Shown here in pieces: positions 23,801 through 34,922 of a stretch of DNA of 64,000 nucleotides; positions within the stretch are counted from its first letter, which is position 1; each line of letters opens with the position of its first letter. Source of the DNA: Cycas panzhihuaensis (lineage: Eukaryota > Cycadophyta); contig CM041465.1 in assembly GCA_023213395.1 (NCBI GenBank), positions 124,937,741 through 125,001,740 on the forward strand. Reading direction: 5' to 3'. The notes under the pieces are model-generated. The model was not told where the DNA came from. It worked only from the letters and a program-made list of their open reading frames with translations, and searched no databases. Position numbers and translations under genes: made by a program.

Positions 23801-24725
23801 CATTTAAAACTAGTAAATTATTTTCTTTGATTTAAGAAGCCATGGAATTCATAGATTTTATTTATCAAAATCACACAAGGATCATGCATAGACCACTCCC
23901 CCCTACCATGCTTCCCCCAACCCCCCCTCCCGCCCACCCCCTCCAACTTGTACCCTTTAGATAACCATCTAAGAGAAAGAAACATGTACTGCCTATGGCT
24001 AACCTTCAATGTTTTATATAAATCCCATCAAGGAGGTAGTCCACACTATTGTAAAGTGCTTCTATACGTGTGGGATCCTATTTAACATGTCTCATTCATC
24101 ATACTTCAAGAAAAATAGTCTGTGCCATTAATAATAGCCCTATGAAATATGTCTTCGATATATAAAAATATATGTGCCACTTTGTTGGAGGACAAGGGAT
24201 TATGTTCATAAGATGATAGAATATATTAACACATAGGCCATTCATAACTGTAGTATCATTATGGATAAAGAGAAAATATAATTGTAAAAGCAATGTATTA
24301 ATAGAACTCTAAACCATGCAAAGAACAAATAGTATAAATAAACCAAATACACAACAAGAAAACATGAGGAGATTCAAATTTAAGCATAAACATTTTATTA
24401 GTTTGAGCAACAACTAAAGAATTACAAAGATGAAAACCCCAACTTTTCTCATCAATTCATTAAAGACTTATCCAACATTTTTTCATGTGTTATTACATAA
24501 CAATATATAGACACAAGTTTACAAGATACCACCTTACGGTTTTACAATACAATGGGTATAAACTATGGGCTGAAAAATACCCCCATAAGACACCCAAAAT
24601 TCTTTCTCGGGGACTTTTGCCCCTAAACCCCACAAAGGGGCTCAGGTGCAACACTTATACCCATGTAACACTTACAAATTGTTCAACATATCCAACAATG
24701 GAGAGTTAAACGGATGCACCCAACC
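20867..24725. other. No gene recognised
   Basis: Long AT-rich stretch with only short frames. The overlapping frames at 22494-22805 on both strands reflect a TA-rich, partly palindromic run. A C-rich patch lies at 23900-23945, and a patch at 24590-24645 (CCCCTAAACCCCACAAAGG) can fold back on itself. Confidence 0.4.
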
Positions 24726-25500
24726 ATCCTTTGTTGAACATTGTCTCCTCTCCTACAATTATCGTTTTTCTAAAAGTTATAAATTGTTCAAAACATGAGA
24801 AGAATACAAAATTTTGGATCGAAGTATTATTTTTAGCTATGAATGAGGTTGAACATGCCAAGGCCATACATATTATCATGGATGCTACTTTGGTTTACAA
24901 AGTTGCAAGTATGTTGATACATGCTAAGTATCGTCATATTTTAAGGACTTCTTTTTACATGCATGCATTGAATAATATTCTTAATGATATTAATATAATT
25001 AATTGAGTTGCCAAATCTATTTGGAATATGAGATCCATCTAAATATTTATGTAACCATCATTAGGCATAGGAGATCTACCGTGAGCATGCACATGTAAAA
25101 TTACTTAAATCAACAAACACTTGGTTTTTTGCTTACTTCATTTTCTTATAATGGTTGGTGGAAGTGAGAGGCATTAAGGCGTGTCATTTTCAACAAATAA
25201 AAGAATATGTAGAAATAATCAACTTCTGATTAGAGCCTATGCATTAAACATCTCATTGTAAATACTACATTTTAGGCAAATGTTGAATTTTTGTTGTTCT
25301 TTGAGCTTATGGTTTGTTACTCCAAATGCTCCATGTCTAGAAGAGATATGCAAGTATATGGATTCTATTTGTGAGAATATCAAAGCTATTATTGATCTTC
25401 AAGATATTGATTTGTACCTTTATTTGTAATGAATCATTCTCATAGGTGGAATGCCCTTAATACACAACTTCATAAAGTAGCATATAGATCCGTTGAGAGC
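24726..25500 (+). pseudogene. hAT-type transposase relic (DUF659 region)
   Basis: The open frame 24731-25006 fits the middle of plant hAT-like DUF659 proteins: SSPTIIVFLKVINCSKHEKN, then AKAIHIIMDATLVYKVASML and KYRHILRTSFYMHALNNIL. These correspond to the family's IITDNA..Y..AG.ML..KYP.LFWTPCAAHCLDLML block. Past the stop at 25007 the text continues with a degraded TRFAT-like segment (LKSTNTWFFAYF near 25105-25150) and HRWNALNTQLHKVAYR near 25450-25495, the RW..QLH..LH.AAY motif. The DNA-cutting domain would be nonfunctional. Terminal repeats were not found. Confidence 0.72.
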
Positions 25501-25569
25501 GTCTGTTATCTTTGTAAAGGAATAATACAATCTTAGACTGGCCTCCTTCACATGACCTAGAAAGAAATT

Positions 25570-25860
25570 TTTGATGAACCGTCAAACCAAAACTTCATAG
25601 TGTTAATGGAGAGGACCGCCTACTAAGTAGAGCATTACCTCTCCCATGGATTGAACAAGCTAGCCCCACTTTCACTAGTATTTGAGAACCCTAAGGGCCC
25701 CAGCTACAATGACATTCAAGCATATCGCACTACCACCTCTGTAAGTGTTGTTACCCCCAACAAGATTCAAACCTAAATCTTGACTTTGATACCATTCATG
25801 ACGATCATCATACCAAAATCTCAAAGTATTAATGAAGAGGACTCCCTACCAAGTAAACCC
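25570..25860. repeat. Unclassified repeat with two terminal 60-bp direct copies
   Basis: The segment ACCAAAACTTCATAGTGTTA with the following GGAGAGGAC and CTACTAAGTAGA (25590-25633) recurs in diverged form at 25810-25856. Between them lie CTCTCCCATGGATTGA and GATTCAAACC, then TTTGATACCATTCATGA. It reads like a dispersed repeat unit plus the start of a next one. The GATTCAAACC block resembles a pol III B box on the minus strand, but no convincing A box was found. Confidence 0.45.
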
Positions 25861-26254
25861 TTATATGAGTATTAATTTATTTTGTTTTTATTTTTGCTTT
25901 TATTTACAAAATTGATCAAACTATCATTTTGTGTGTATATTTAATAATTATTCTCAATGCTTGTGATTTTTTTTTTAAAATTAAAAAAATATATATTTTA
26001 AATTAAAATATTAGTTGTACCTACATGCATGAATCCTATTTTTTGAAAAAAGATCTAAGTTCTTCAAAACCCCAAACTTGCAAACCCAACAACCTTGGTC
26101 TTAAGAAATTATACATTACCTCAATGCTCTTGAAAAATTACTAAACATATAGGCATTGAAACAAATAATTCTTTCTAGAAAAAACTATAATATTTAGATA
26201 TTCATAAACAAATTTCCATGCTTGTTTACTTTGAGCACTAGAAGTTAAATACCC

Positions 26255-26420
26255 AAATTCAGTAGAAATGGATTTTTTCAACTTCTCAAGGTAAGAATAA
26301 GTCTGGAATTAGATAGAGCCCAAGACGTTAAATTATTAAATTCAATAAAAATGAGTTTTTACAACTTCTCAGTGTAATCACAAGTCTGGACTCAAACAAA
26401 GCCCATACTTGTGAACATAA
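26255..26420 (+). repeat. 83-bp tandem duplication
   Basis: Two diverged copies start at 26255 and 26338: AAATTCAGTAGAAATG/AAATTCAATAAAAATG, CAACTTCTCA in both, and TAGAGCCCA/CAAAGCCCA near the ends. Confidence 0.75.
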
Positions 26421-27606
26421 AACAGATACTTGTAATTCCTAATGTTTGCAATAACCATAACCATTTTATAATATTTGATAATAATATGACTCTTAGTGAC
26501 TAAAGGACCATCATTCATTTATTAGTAGAACCTAAAAGCAGAAAACTAATGATCCATCACATCATCATTCTAGCATTTCCTTTTTTTTTCCTTTAAGAAA
26601 ATTAAAAAGCATCATGGAATTCCATGTCTACCCCTCTTTGTATTTTATAAATTCAGTACTGAGATAAATAGTGTGGATGAGCATCTATACTACATTTCAT
26701 TTGCACAACACATTATTAACAATAAGCAATCAATTTACCTAATAAACCATGAGTTTATGAATGAAAGCTTTGATGTTGATTTTGCAGGATTAATCAATTT
26801 AATGTTCTCATCATACTTGTATCCTTTGTTGTACACTTATTTCCATTCTAGATCAAACCAAAACACTAAGAGAAAATAAGTTACTACAAAGTTTAGTGCT
26901 AAACGAAGATTTAAAGAACTATACCAACATGACAAGTAATATTTTCAAGAACAACTTGCTAGTGCCTTGGGTGAAAAAGTCCAATTGTCCACGAGAGGAA
27001 CACAAGTGCATGAAGTTTTTTGCCACTAAAAGAGCCAATTTGTTGGAAGATAATACTTAATAGAGTGATTTACGATGTAAACAAACAACCTACAAAAGAA
27101 GCATTAGCATGAAAGATATTCCCATGTTATCTATTAAGCTCGGTTCCCAACAAGTGCCTTTGACTTCAACTGTGCATGTTGTATGATATTTAATAAACAT
27201 TGTAATATGTTTTCCATACAAGTGTTATCCCTAAGGACATAACCATTGGCTTGGCACACTGCATGATGTAGAGTTGAATTGGTCCTAACATATATGCATT
27301 TATCATTGTCATCTTGACATTTTAAGAAATCATTACTGCCCTAGAATATTCATTAGAATCTAAATTCTGCCTTGCATTTCATGGATGAATATAATGAATA
27401 CAATATACATTTCTATAAATGGGAAACATGGAGAGGTGCAGGCATGTACTTTCTAATGATATAATACAGAAGACCATTACATCTATATCTTCCCATATAT
27501 ACATTAATAATTACCAAACTTTTAATGATTCATAAGGTCATCCCAAAATATAGAAATTTTAGTACGTCAAGAACATTCAAGTAGCCACACATAGAGATTA
27601 AGGTAA

Positions 27607-28020
27607 GAACTTTGAATTCCATTAATATAGGCTGCATGGAAAAACTTAGAAAATGCAAAACCATAAAATGTATTCAAAGATGCTACGAAGGGTAGAAAAT
27701 AACTAAATGAAAATATTGCACCCTTTCAAAAAAAATTGCACAATTCCAATGAATAAAGGTTTGTTAATTTCTCAATCTTGAGACTCAATAGTCATTTTAT
27801 GCATTTTGGAAGGGTACTTTAAACCTGTGGTACAAGGAAAGAAGTTGTGCCTCAAAATGTCACAAATTTGTTAACTTTAAGGAGTATTTTATCTTCTAAT
27901 AGAAGAGCAACCGTATTTTACATTTCATAGTAGTAGAAGAAACTTGGACTCCATTTATGTGGGTTGAATAAAAAAAGAAGGGGCAAAGCAATAAAATGTG
28001 TTAAAGACAAGAAAAAATAG
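27607..28020 (+). repeat. Diverged direct repeats about 333 bp apart
   Basis: 27607-27710 and about 27940-28020 share GAACTTTGAATTCCATT/GAAACTTGGACTCCATT and AAAACCATAAAATGT/AAAGCAATAAAATGT in the same order. The second copy ends at the left border of element C. Confidence 0.5.
27803..27927 (+). repeat. 125-bp segment with a diverged copy at 43998-44124
   Basis: Shared order of TTTGGAAGGGT/TTTTGAAGGGT, TTTAA.CCT, GGT.CAAGGAAA and GAGCAACCGTATTTTACA/GAGTAACCATATGTTACA. The two copies lie outside element C, one on each side. Confidence 0.5.
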
Positions 28021-28028
28021 GCAAAAGA

Positions 28029-28551
28029 TGGGGTGATGCTTATTGTTTATAGACATAAAATATAGCATTCATACCATATATAATTTATAAAACATTATCT
28101 CATCATAAATAATAACAGATATCCACAATAATTTAGATACAATAACAAACCACATAATAATATCATATTATTGCCATACTTGCCATAATAAATAGTAAAT
28201 ATTAAACAAAATAACAATAATATCTTGCCCTCTTTGAGATAAAGGTTTTCTCCCAAAATGGAACACATTGTCCTAGTGGCCCTAAGCCACTATTCTACAT
28301 CCAAAATATCAAATTCTCCAAAAAATAGTTTATAAATGAATGAGGACCCTCTATTTATAATCTTATTTTCTCTCTCTAAACCCAACTTCTAATTCTCTCT
28401 CTTCAAAACACTGACTTCATCTAATTTAAGAATGTAACGACTCTCTTAAAAATATTAACTTCATAATAATAAATATGCACTAAATAATTCTTTTTTTATC
28501 TCCTAAAAACTAATTTCACAAACTTATTCAAAATTTAGGAACGTAATAACT
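28029..28551 (-). repeat. 3' LTR of C
   Basis: 523 bp paired with 43396-43904. AGAGGACC..CTCTATTTATAAT holds the degraded TATA region. Confidence 0.8.
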
Positions 28552-28904
28552 CTCTCCTGCTTGAAATACTTTGCCCTCAAAGCATAGGTAGTTGCGTGTA
28601 GAGCTTGATCGGTCCAACTTTAACTAGTGGTTCTAGTCATTACTTGTTAAATCCTATGTCATAAAAATTGGGTCTAGTCTTGCAACTTCTATTGGCTATT
28701 ATTAACGAGTGACTTGAATTTGTAGATGCTTGTTCTTGGGACTAGGTATATGTTGTAGTTTGTCTTGTATTGAAACGATCCTAAGACCTACATGGTGCTT
28801 TTGATATCTTGATCTTGTTTTTTGTTTGTACATTTTGCTCTAAAATGCCATGACTCATGGAATGAGAGGTGATGAGAATACTAAGAAATTTTGTGCAAAA
28901 ATTA
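28552..28904 (-). other. C internal 3' end with polypurine tract
   Basis: The plus strand TCTCTCCTGC just inside the LTR is the element's GCAGGAGAGA tract. ACTTTGCCCTCAAAGCA follows, a motif shared with G1 and B. The rest up to the K1 insertion shows no coding signal. Confidence 0.5.
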
Positions 28905-29170
28905 TGTTAAAAACAGAGCACACCAAATCGTTTATGTACACGCCAATCTCAAAAACAAGTATGCAAGGAGATTTCGTGGGAAAACCTACATCAAAACACC
29001 GATTATATTGGAACCAAAAAACATACGAGTACAAATGGTCTTTGGGTATATATAGATACGTAAGACCAAAAATATACAAATGTCCTTTATATCCGTCGAC
29101 CCAACAAATAATAAAAAGGTTCACACACGATATTATATCACATTTACATTAGTCGGGTGATATTTTAACA
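28905..29170 (-). repeat. 3' LTR of K1
   Basis: 266 bp, TGTTAAAA...TTTTAACA on the plus strand, paired with 34657-34922. GTATATATAGAT is the TATA region. Confidence 0.93.
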
Positions 29171-29184
29171 TCCCCTCTTAATGT
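29171..29184 (-). other. Polypurine tract of K1
   Basis: The element strand reads TTAAGAGGGGA immediately before the 3' LTR. Confidence 0.8.
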
Positions 29185-29229
29185 AAATGTTGGTCTTCAA
29201 AACTATGAAGTGTCTAACATTTATCCTTG

Positions 29230-29735
29230 AAGGTAGATTCCCCTTCAAGACTAAAACCCAAATTTGCACGAATCTTTAAAAATTAATCTTCAGTAAGAGC
29301 CTTAGTGAACACGTCAACAAGTTGCTCCTCACTTGGACAAAATTCAACTTGCATCTTTCCTGATCTGATTAACTCATGGATGTAATAGTGTTGAATTTCG
29401 ATGTGCTTCGTACGTGTGTGAAACTCTGGATTCTTTGAAAGTCAAATAGCACTTTGACTATCACAATGGATAATAGGGGTGCTAGATGATACTCCAAGTG
29501 TCTCCAAAAGTTCCTGCAACCATACAGCTTCCCTTGCACCAATGCTTAGACTTTGATACTCAACTTCTGTAGAAGACAAGGCCACAATATATTGCTTTTT
29601 AGATTGCCAAGAGACAAATCCACTACCAATGCCAAAAATATAACCTGTAGTTGATTTGCGGTCTTCATCATCTCCTTCCTAATCAACATCTGTATACCTA
29701 TACAATTTTGCCTTTCTACCACGAAGGTATTCAAA
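29230..29735 (-). pseudogene. K1 RNase H
   Basis: The minus strand reads DRKSTTGYIFGIGSGFVSWQ (copia RNase H start, first aspartate), SSTEVEYQSLS (glutamate), HCDSQSAI (aspartate) and HTRTKHIEIQ.YYIHELI, then PSEEQLVDVFTKAL near the end. All classic copia RNase H landmarks are present with one in-frame stop after QSAI. It joins the RT frame at about 29690. Confidence 0.85.
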
Positions 29736-31024
29736 GCCTAGATTAAGTGTACCCTTAACATACTTCAAAATCCTCTTTGCTGCACTTAAATGTGGCTCTT
29801 GGGGATTTTGCATGAAATGAGATACTAATCCAACAATATAGGCAATGTCACGTCTAGTATGAATTAGATAAATCAAACTTCCTACTAATTTCCAATACAA
29901 TATCCCATATATAGTTGGTTTATCCATGTTCTTCAGAAGCTTTGTGCCTTTTACACATGGTGTCCTAGCTGGTTTACAATCCTTCATCCTGAATCTCTCA
30001 AGTAGGGATTGAGCATACCTTGTCTGCAACATCATGATGTGATCTTCAATCTGCCTAATCTCAATACCCAAGAAGTGATGAAGAGGACAAAGATTTGTCA
30101 TATCAAAATTATGACCCAAAAGGGCCTTTGTATCTGTAATAGTCATGCTACAATTTTCTTAATAATAAGATCATCCATATACAAAATAGTAAGAACTATT
30201 GAAGATGCTCTCTTTCTAATATAAAGACTTGGTTCTAAATCTGTTGTCACAAAACCATCTTCCTTCGATCTAGCATTGATCTTTTCATACCAAGCACGCA
30301 GTGCTTGTTTTAGGCCATAAAGAGATTTCTTCAAGCAACACACTAAATGCTTCTCTCCTTCCTTCATGAAACCTAAAGGTTGGGCCATATAGATTTCCTC
30401 TTTCAAATCTTCGTGAAGAAATGTGGACTTTACGTCCATTCGATGTAACTCCCAACCAAATGTAATTGCTAAAGCAAGGATCAATCAGACCATTGAAATC
30501 TTAGAGACCGGTACAAAAGTCTCTTCACAATCAATTCTTTCTTTTTGTTTAAAACCTTGAGCTGCAAGTCTAACCTTATATTTGTCTACTTTACCATTGG
30601 AGTGATACTTTGCCTTATAGACCCACTTGTAACCGACCAAGTTCTTCATAAGAGAACAAAATTCTTCTTCCATTACAACTTTCCATCGCGGATCATCCTT
30701 TGCTTCTTTAAATAAAATAAAGTCACTGGAATCGTTGGTGTTCATTACTAAGGTCTGACTAGTATGTTGAGTCCTTGTTCTTCGACCATCTTCAAGATTC
30801 TCAACCATCACACCAGAATATTCAATAGTTCTTCTTGCCCATAACGAAACATGGGGTGTAGACCATGTTTCAACTTGTAATGACTCCTCTATATAACTTC
30901 CACTAGGTCCTGCTTTAGAATCGATCTGAGGAATAGGCTCATGTATCTGTAAATCTATTGAATCACGACTTGAAAAAGGTAGAAGAGGGAGGATAAAATG
31001 TATCTTCAGATGAACTGTCAACAT
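29679..31024 (-). pseudogene. K1 reverse transcriptase
   Basis: Three consecutive open frames (31024-30485, 30484-30143, 30146-29679) read as one RT. It begins with KWVYKAKYHSNGKVDKYKVR and LAAQGFKQKERIDCEETFVP, followed by HRMDVKSTFLHEDLKEEIYM, KSLYGLKQALRAWYEKI and LYMDDLIIKK, where the YMDD-type catalytic aspartates are kept. HHFLGIEI and KLVGSLIYL follow. One stop at about 30485 and a frameshift just after the active site disable it. The N-terminal part (30700-31024) is a low-complexity linker after integrase. Confidence 0.9.
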
Positions 31025-31074
31025 GATACATCATTGACTCATCAAACTTAACATCTCAACTAATCAAGATTTTC

Positions 31075-32230
31075 TCCTCCTACGGATCCCAAAGTCTATA
31101 AGCCTTACTCTCTTGAGAGTACCCTACAAAGATACACTTTAAACTCTTGGGATCCAATTTCTTTTGATTTTCGTTTGGGATGTGTGCATAGGCAATGCAC
31201 CCAAATACCTTAAAATAGTTAATGGAAGGTTTCTGACCAGTCCAACATTCTTCAGAGGTAATACCACGAATAGCCATAGTAGGTACCCTATTCAAAATAT
31301 GAATAGTTGTTACCACAGCTTCTGCGCATAACTTAGGAAGCAAACTCTTACCATGCACCATGCACCTCGCCATTTCTATTATGGTATGATTTTTTTCTTT
31401 CTGCTACACCATTTTGCTGTGGGGTATAAGGGACAATAAATTCCTACTTAATACCATTGGTAAGGCAGAGTTGATGAAAGGCATTATTATCATACTACTT
31501 TCCATTATCACTTCTTAAAATCTTAATCTTCATACCACATTCATTCTCGACACAAGCTTTTCATTCACAAAATATATTGAATACATCAGACTTATTCTTT
31601 AAAAAGAAAACCCAAGTTTTTTTGCTGAAATTATCCATAAACACAAGTACATAGCGAGCTCCAGAAATAGAAGGATTAGGTAATGGATCAAATCTGTATG
31701 GATAAGTTCTAATTTCTCTTTTACCCTCTAAGCACTGTCTTTAACAACAGGATAACGATGATGTTTTCTATATATACATCCCTCACAAGCACTCTTTGAA
31801 CATTGAATATGAGGCAAACGAATTACCATTTTCAATCTATTCATTAAGTTGATTCTCCCATACAGTTAAGATGAACCAATCTTTCATGCCACAACTTACT
31901 CACATCATCAGCACTGGCAACGAAACTATAAGAATCCTGCTAGGTTTTAAAAGACTCAAATATCCAAAAGTTATCATGTACTTTCCCAGTAGCAATAATA
32001 GAGTAGTTTTTCTTTGGATCTTTAACTAGGCATTTATCATTATAGAGCTCAATTCTCATACCTTGTTTGCAGATTTTCCAAGTTGAAAGAAGATTTAACT
32101 TTATTTAAGGCACTTAATAAACACTATCAAATTTTCCACCTACAAGTGAAACGGTTCCAATACCTTCTACAGGCAAAACACTAGCATCTCCAAGAATTAT
32201 ATTAACATCAATTGAACCTGCATCCATGGC
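31075..32230 (-). pseudogene. K1 GAG-pre-integrase and integrase
   Basis: Translation gives KLWHERLVHLNC near 31890-31925 (zinc-binding start), YVLVFMDNFSKKTWVFFLKN near 31600-31660, KILRSDNGK near 31510-31530 (core aspartate), YTPQQNGVAERK near 31400-31430 (glutamate region) and, in an open frame at 31080-31373, ARCMVHGKSLLPKLCAEAVV, ECWTGQKPSINYFKVFGCIA and KSLKCIFVGYSQESKAY. The first catalytic aspartate region (VHTD in relatives) is altered. Stops and a frameshift near 31375 interrupt it. Confidence 0.88.
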
Positions 32231-32239
32231 ATCAAAAAT

Positions 32240-32380
32240 ATGCCTGATAGGTGATGTGTTTTTGAGCACTTGAGTCTACGATCCAATAATCTTTCTTTTC
32301 AGATGACATTGTTAAGACCCGAATACAATGTGCCGCTACACTCTTTCCTTTTTCATCTTGGTTTACCTTATGCTTATCCT
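32240..32380 (-). pseudogene. K1 aspartic protease
   Basis: Near 32255-32290 the minus strand reads DYWIVDSSAQKHIT, the copia protease start WI.DSGA..H.T with glycine of the catalytic DSG replaced by serine. That change would impair catalysis. The domain lies between the gag zinc knuckle and the GAG-pre-integrase region, as normal. Confidence 0.75.
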
Positions 32381-33143
32381 ATTTTTTGATCCAACAATTT
32401 CTTTCTTTGTGACCATCTTTCTTGCAGTAATTACACCTACCCATGAACTTCTTTTTTCGGAAGGTCTCACCAATCTTCTGTGTAGATTTACTTTCATGGA
32501 CTATATCCTTCTTTTGTGTCTTCATTACCAAGGTCTGATTTGAAACAGATCCATCGAGCATCCCATGATGCTTGAATTTGGCATCTTTAGCTAAGATCAG
32601 ATTTTTCAAGGACTCAAAAGACTCACCTTCCATGGATTCATCACTACCATAAACAGTCTGAAAGGTGGCAAATGCCGTCAGTAACTTGGACATAATAGTA
32701 GCAAACAACAAAACATCATCTATTGAGTTTTTCTTTAGCTCATCCAATCTATTTCTTAAACCAATAATCTTGTTCAAGAAGGCACTAATGTTATTTTCGT
32801 CTTCTACCTTTGCACTCAATAATTCCATCATGAGGGCAACATGACGATTATTCTTCTTTTTCTCAAAAGTCTCGCACAGTTTAGTCCAAATTTCGTATGG
32901 GGTTTCAAGATTGTGTACTAAAGCTCTTTGATCGGAGGCCAAAGATAACTTAAGTAAACCAACAACCATGAACTGTCTTTCTTCAACACGTACACAATCT
33001 TTTTTATCTAAAGGCAAGCTTAATAAAGGTGACTTAGTGATTCCCCAAAGCTGATTTACCATTAAAACAAGCTCCATGGGTTCCTTCCACTCGTTAAAAT
33101 TATTCCCATTAAATGTAACTAACGGTGCTAGCTTCTCCGTGAT
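32379..33143 (-). pseudogene. K1 gag (UBN2-type) with zinc knuckle
   Basis: An open frame of 232 codons (33077-32379) starts MELVLMVNQLWGI. Upstream the same frame has LVTFNGNNFNEWKEP from about 33130, so the original start lay before 33143, where a stop now occurs. Features in order are the copia gag helix (ALVHNLETPYEIWTKLCETF), LMMELLSAKVEDENNISAFL, and a CX2CX4HX4C knuckle (CNYCKKDGHKERNC) near 32395-32440. Gag packages the RNA. It is the longest intact frame of K1. Confidence 0.9.
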
Positions 33144-33593
33144 TTAAAGAAAATGGTAAAACAACTCAGAAAATCAACTGAAACCAAGTTACTTCTCTTG
33201 AATAGTAGACTTATTCAAACACACAATCCAAGATCAATTAAGCTAAACAATTTCAAAACTTGAAACACTTTGAACTGAACAACCTCAAGTCTGATTATAA
33301 AAACACAACACAATACACCTCTGAACCAATGTAATTATGTCATCAAATGCCCTTCTTATCACCCAAATACAATCTTACACAACAATAATTAAGTAGATTG
33401 TTAATGAAGAAAATTGTATCTCACAATAATCTTCAGCTTAGTTGCTTACTATTAATCCTTCTCAATACGAAATTGACCCTTAATAAAGCCGCTATTGATT
33501 TATAAAGGTAACAAATTAAACCTTTATTAATAATCAATTCAAAAACCACTATTACAACAAGTCACAACGAACTTCTCACACATCCACAACTCC

Positions 33594-33680
33594 CAATGAA
33601 TGCAAACACCTGCAACCGTCAATGTATGCAAACACCTGTAATCGTCAATGTATGCAAACACCCGCAACTGTCAATGTACA
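33594..33680 (+). repeat. 26-bp minisatellite, three copies
   Basis: Copies start at 33594, 33620 and 33646 with the unit CAATGTATGCAAACACCTGC plus AACCGT. A fourth is partial at 33672. Confidence 0.92.
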
Positions 33681-33740
33681 AAATACAGTTAAGGATTCAA
33701 CGCTAATAAATATCAATGCGTACCGTTCAAATTCATAAGG

Positions 33741-33892
33741 GTGCAACACATCAAGACATCAGGCTGCACCGTGAACACATAAAGGCGCAACACAACACGA
33801 TATCACAAAGGGCGACTCAATACACGAAGAGTGTAATACATTAAGATATCATGCTGCATTGTGAATACGTAAAGGCGCAACAACAGACACAT
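33741..33892 (+). repeat. 90-bp tandem repeat, two copies
   Basis: GTGCAACACATCAAGACATC at 33741 corresponds to GTGTAATACATTAAGATATC at 33831. Both continue with GGCTGCACCGTGAA/TGCTGCATTGTGAA and AAAGGCGCAACA. Confidence 0.85.
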
Positions 33893-34644
33893 ATATACTA
33901 TCCCAAAGATTTAATAACATCGTAAAGATTCAAAATTATTAAATTGTGAGCATCCAGTTAAGGCATTTACAATGGCCATTGGGAGAAAAACAACGGCTGA
34001 AAAGGGGGCAACAATGACTGTAGATCATAAGCAGAGATTGAACGTTTCCCAGCAATCTCTCGTCGATCAAAACAATGCAAACGCAATCAGTCTGGATGTG
34101 GTGAAACGACAATATGGAAGAGATTAACCAGGCGACTTTAGATTTACATGGCTGAGTGGCAACGGGAACACAAAGCAGTCTTTTTGGGCAATCGAAGGAG
34201 AAGGCAACGAAGGGTATCAGAACACTACATTGAACAACCAAAATACTTCAAGTTTGATTGGCCAAATACAAACATTGAAGGAAGCATGGCTATCAACACA
34301 ACATACTGACATTCTACAACAATCTTCAAGTTTTCATAATGATGCAAGAACAGAGAAATAGATATAGGAATGCTGAGGAAAGATAGCACAACACTAAGAG
34401 TACAACAGAGTAAGAGATGAAAGAATATCATAAGGTACCTTTAAGAGAGACTGGATGAATTTGAATAGGGCATCTGCAACATCTTCAAGGTTGGTTCACC
34501 TTCAACTCTCTTCTCAAACATCCAACACAACTGAGAATAGGGCTACACCAACTCTACGCAACACCACACATCTACACGCTCCAACGATCTGTCAACACGA
34601 TCACAGCACCATGCGGTTCACCCGGCGGCAGCGTATAACCACGA

Positions 34645-34656
34645 GCTCTAATACCA
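34645..34656 (-). other. Primer-binding site of K1
   Basis: The element strand reads TGGTATTAGAGC, 11 of 12 matches to the initiator-Met PBS, touching the LTR with no spacer. Confidence 0.92.
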
Positions 34657-34922
34657 TGTTAAAAACGAGCACACTAGATTATTTATATCCACGCAAATCT
34701 AAGAAACAAGTACACAAGAAGATTTCGTGGGAAAACCCACATCAGAACACCGATTACATTGGAATCAAAAAGCATAAGAATACAAATGGTTTTTGAGTAT
34801 ATATAGATCCATAAGACCAAAAATATGCAAATGTCCTTTACATCCGTTGGCCCAAACAAATAATAAAAAGGTTTGCACACGATATTATATCACATTTACA
34901 TTAGTCAGGTGATATTTTAACA
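34657..34922 (-). repeat. 5' LTR of K1
   Basis: 266 bp, paired with 28905-29170. The element-strand TATATATA near 34798-34805 is the likely promoter core. Confidence 0.93.

Larger units (their letters stand above)
33144..34644 (-). other. K1 long leader with two minisatellites
   Basis: About 1.5 kb between PBS and gag without a convincing gene. It contains a 26-bp repeat (33594-33671) and a 90-bp repeat (33741-33890) and is richer in CpG than the DNA around the element. Open frames at 33939-34431 on the minus strand are unremarkable. Confidence 0.6.
28905..34922 (-). mobile_element. Ty1/copia retrotransposon K1, nested in C
   Basis: 6.0-kb minus-strand element with two 266-bp LTRs (28905-29170 and 34657-34922), a PBS touching the 5' LTR, a purine tract next to the 3' LTR and flanks AATTA/AGTTA (4 of 5 bases). 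Domain order in element orientation is gag, protease, integrase, RT, RNase H, which defines copia. It is the least decayed gag-pol in the window: a few stops and frameshifts break an otherwise continuous polyprotein. An unusually long 1.5-kb leader precedes gag. Confidence 0.93.

Noticed and set aside
24590-24645. Telomere-like CCCCTAAACCCC and a short foldback
   Set aside because: Only one unit is present, no array; too short for an interstitial telomere claim.
28850-29152. Plus-strand 100-codon frame over the K1 LTR
   Set aside because: It lies almost wholly in the 3' LTR of K1, which is not protein-coding.
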